Source: Bacteroidota bacterium (GTDB taxonomy: Bacteria; Bacteroidota; Bacteroidia; Chitinophagales; UBA2359). Taken from it: a stretch of 9,092 nt of DNA. Positions within the stretch are counted from its first letter, which is position 1. The number at the start of each line of letters is the position of its first letter. The notes beneath the pieces were generated by a model that worked only from the letters and a program-made list of their open reading frames with translations, was not told the origin of the DNA and searched no databases. The translations under genes and the position numbers were made by a program. Below are positions 8,101 to 9,092 of this stretch, in pieces. The stretch is from contig JAHDCM010000125.1 in assembly GCA_020629895.1 (NCBI GenBank), positions 1 to 9,092 on the forward strand. Reading direction: 5' to 3'.

Positions 8101-8825
8101 TGTTATATGCCAATCACGAACTCCAACAGTTTACAAGTATTGCCTCTCACGATATGAAAGAGCCAATCCGCATGATTAGTAGTTTTAGCTCCTTATTGCA
8201 TCGAAAATATGGTAACCAACTAGATGAAGGAGGACAAGAATTTATTGAATTTATACAAGGAGCCGCCAATCGGATGTCTGTACTATTAGACGATTTATTA
8301 GACTATGCGCGTGCGGGCATCAATACACAACAAGCAGAAACAGTCAACCTAAATATAGTCCTCCAAAACGTACAACGCAACCTTCATCTCAAAATTCAAG
8401 AAACCAATACACACATTATTAGCGACGAATTGCCCACTGTTCATGCCCACTTCACAACCATGAATCAGGTCTTCCAAAACCTCATTGCCAATGGCATCAA
8501 GTTTCAACCACAACGACAAAAAGCTTTAAGCACCCTAGATAATAACAAACTAGCACTAGAGGTTCCACAAATACAAATTTCCTATCAAGCCAACAATACA
8601 CATTACCAATTTTCTATTCAAGATAATGGCATCGGAATGGCTTCCGAAAATCAACAAAAAATATTCGATGTCTTCAAGCGTTTACACTCCAAAACCGAAT
8701 ACGAAGGTACTGGTATTGGTCTGGCTACCTGTAAAAAAATTATCGAAAAATATGGGGGTAAAATATGGGTAGAATCTGAAGAAGGGCAAGGCTCTTGTTT
8801 TCACTTTACACTCCCAAAAAACTAA
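5160..8825 (+). CDS. Two-component-regulator-propeller sensor histidine kinase
   Basis: This 1221-residue inner-membrane sensor begins with a signal peptide or anchor (residues 1-33). About 14 Reg_prop-type blades follow (63-655, motif G.lW.G...GL..y; one near 380 is degenerate), which fits two seven-bladed propellers in the periplasm. A Y_Y_Y domain covers about 725-790 (YQFRLKGLDENW at 733) and a membrane helix about 797-812. The cytoplasm holds a Gln-rich coiled coil (815-865), a PAS domain (about 865-980), a HisKA domain with SHDMKEP and phospho-acceptor His997, and a HATPase domain. The HATPase shows an N box with N1107 and N1111, G1 DNGIGM (1155-1160), an F box IFDVFKRLH and G2 GTGIGLA (1183-1189). 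All catalytic boxes are intact. Unlike classical hybrid two-component systems it ends after the HATPase, with no receiver or AraC domain. A separate response regulator is therefore needed and is not in this window. The ligand is unknown; relatives often sense glycans. ATG at 5169 is an alternative start. Confidence 0.92.
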   Translation: MLLMYHYIHNKQLSFGLIKFILLFLFSQITVASPTPIPLEGIPMPFPKVEKKAILPLDYTPTLISNIKQLDVDDGLSSSYVFDMAEDSLGNIWIATQTGGLDCYDGASIINYQFQDGNNAITNLIFDRNGHLWFQKQRNGLCRFDGHQFVYFPLINEQSNYPFTSTQQDEAGNLWFNSHITGSIHINIAEQTYHIINQKKGLLTNNVHQTIITPDGRTLICTSKGVQEYQKNGELGPNLLDLPALKEVQIIQTQIDQVGDYWLIGKGKLFHYNGDEIVSYTYKPYHNFTKLFIDSYNNIYLSINNRYLVTFKDGEFQQLANRAILKDMQVISFFEDSFHNLWLGSYGQGILKLDHQLFSHYSNQEGILGAEEPRPKMIGDSLIIIAADNTLNFYHEASNCFQPQVKFKSSSVQIIDLFKDSKNTIWYGTRNSGLIKEDGETITHFSQKKEKRSTYANYITEAPDGTIWHSNGFSGITKIVDDQLIHLNENDGILEDFYTYIFFDKKGQQWLGSYNNGLIKFENGTSHFISLNFLQKPHQISSIIEDDAGNLWIGSNLGLLLYHNNHVQLFTEKDGLPHNSILNVFIDKRQQLWVGTEKGIAKVFFNPETQDIKFSSYGIEEGFRGNDCASNAVVEDKEGNIWWGTGKMLTKYNPNNDFIQHHNPRIQLTDIELFFEQVDWKAIHQTQDSTNIKLSSISPWHFLPNDLQLPHKQNHLSFDFIATDWAAPQKLKYQFRLKGLDENWSPLTKESKAVYANIPPGIYTFQAKAINDSNLQSKTLTYSFKIHPPFWQTIWFRALVLLSFLASMITLIRWRTHALKKRQKELEEMVLLRTQEVEQSYNEVIKLNAEIFAQKQDIEQQQQQIQLIINNVPAGIAYVDKEQRIIFANKTLIDWFFQTDKHNFVNKHVSEVLHKELYQGEIDRIEQALEGTLITFERTINEGRTFFRGTYIPNFDKFKQATGFFVLLENISELKHTQEQLLYANHELQQFTSIASHDMKEPIRMISSFSSLLHRKYGNQLDEGGQEFIEFIQGAANRMSVLLDDLLDYARAGINTQQAETVNLNIVLQNVQRNLHLKIQETNTHIISDELPTVHAHFTTMNQVFQNLIANGIKFQPQRQKALSTLDNNKLALEVPQIQISYQANNTHYQFSIQDNGIGMASENQQKIFDVFKRLHSKTEYEGTGIGLATCKKIIEKYGGKIWVESEEGQGSCFHFTLPKN

Positions 8826-8860
8826 CATCCTATCATCCATTCACCTGATCATCATTAGCT

Positions 8861-9092
8861 GGGCGTATCCCTCATTACCCATATTTTAGTTGCCGATTCA
8901 TGCATAAATGCATGTTGGCAACAAAAATATAGGCAATGAGGGTCGGGCTTTCGGCTCATAATGTGGCTACTCGGTAGCTGTTCAGTATGGTCGTCCCTTG
9001 TCTTCGCTCACACCGCTCAGCCTGCGGCACTCCCTACTTCACTAGCCACCTCCTCACGCCCCATTCCGCCTCTATCCCTTACGCAGGTAAAC
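8861..9092 (+). repeat. Intergenic hairpin repeat element, copy B, with structured tail
   Basis: This begins 36 bases after the kinase stop. TGGGCGTATCC (8860-8870) precedes a long hairpin with arms about 8869-8905 and 8908-8942. The pairing comprises CCCTCATT with AATGAGGG, ATATTTT with AAAATAT, GTTGCC with GGCAAC and CATGCAT with ATGCATG, separated by small mismatches. GGTCGGGCTTTCGGCT (8941-8956) follows. The flanks and apex match copy A read on its minus strand. From 8957 to the window end the sequence turns GC-richer than the genes and non-coding. It contains a small hairpin GCTAC-TCG-GTAGC (8966-8978), a second CCGC/GCGG stem (9013-9016/9024-9027), and GTGGCTA/TAGCCAC complementarity (8963-8969/9043-9049). 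Near the edge is CTATCCCTTACGC, which I recall from the ends of similar Bacteroidota repeats. The element probably continues beyond the window. No intrinsic terminator signature is seen. Confidence 0.7.

Noticed and set aside
5160..8825. Full hybrid two-component system (sensor, receiver and AraC regulator in one chain)
   Set aside because: The chain ends just after the G2 box and HFTLPKN, with an in-frame stop and a non-coding repeat after it; there is no receiver or helix-turn-helix sequence.
8861..8956. Integron attC-like recombination site
   Set aside because: The hairpin with conserved ends is reminiscent, but I do not see the GTTRRRY/RYYYAAC core pair, and no integrase or cassette array is present.

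Overview
The window looks like a chromosomal segment of a low-GC Bacteroidota bacterium, possibly of the Saprospiria (Aureispira-like) group. The phylum call rests on several traits: a sensor kinase with the two-component-regulator-propeller plus Y_Y_Y architecture; small lipoproteins whose mature ends begin Cys followed by Lys/Thr and Asp-Asp; genes without Shine-Dalgarno sequences; and GGGCGT...GGTCGGGCT intergenic repeats of a kind I recall from this phylum. The finer placement is a guess from style, not from an alignment.

Layout, left to right. Positions 1-137 hold part of an intergenic repeat element built around a long hairpin. A minus-strand gene (143-1909) encodes a beta-helix surface lipoprotein made of three units of about 187 residues. 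A strong hairpin terminator (2001-2036) separates it from a second minus-strand lipoprotein gene (2079-2570), probably of the DUF6252-like type. A 374-bp AT-rich gap without genes follows (2571-2944). Next, on the minus strand, is a membrane-anchored von Willebrand factor A (VWA) protein (2945-4975). It is divergent, across 184 bp, from a very large plus-strand sensor histidine kinase (5160-8825). The window ends in a second copy of the hairpin repeat followed by a GC-richer structured tail (8861-9092).

How the genes fit together: all four proteins carry export signals and act at or across the envelope. Two are predicted outer-membrane or surface lipoproteins with very similar tethers. The VWA protein and the kinase are inner-membrane proteins with large periplasmic parts and share one divergent promoter region. 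No response regulator, transporter or enzyme is present, so the kinase's output and any link between kinase and VWA protein remain inference.

The most notable structure is non-coding. The two edge repeats share their outer flanks and apical loop, but have completely different stem sequences that each still pair. Each copy lies just downstream of a gene, in the same orientation relative to that gene. I see no phage, insertion sequence, CRISPR array, tRNA or rRNA.
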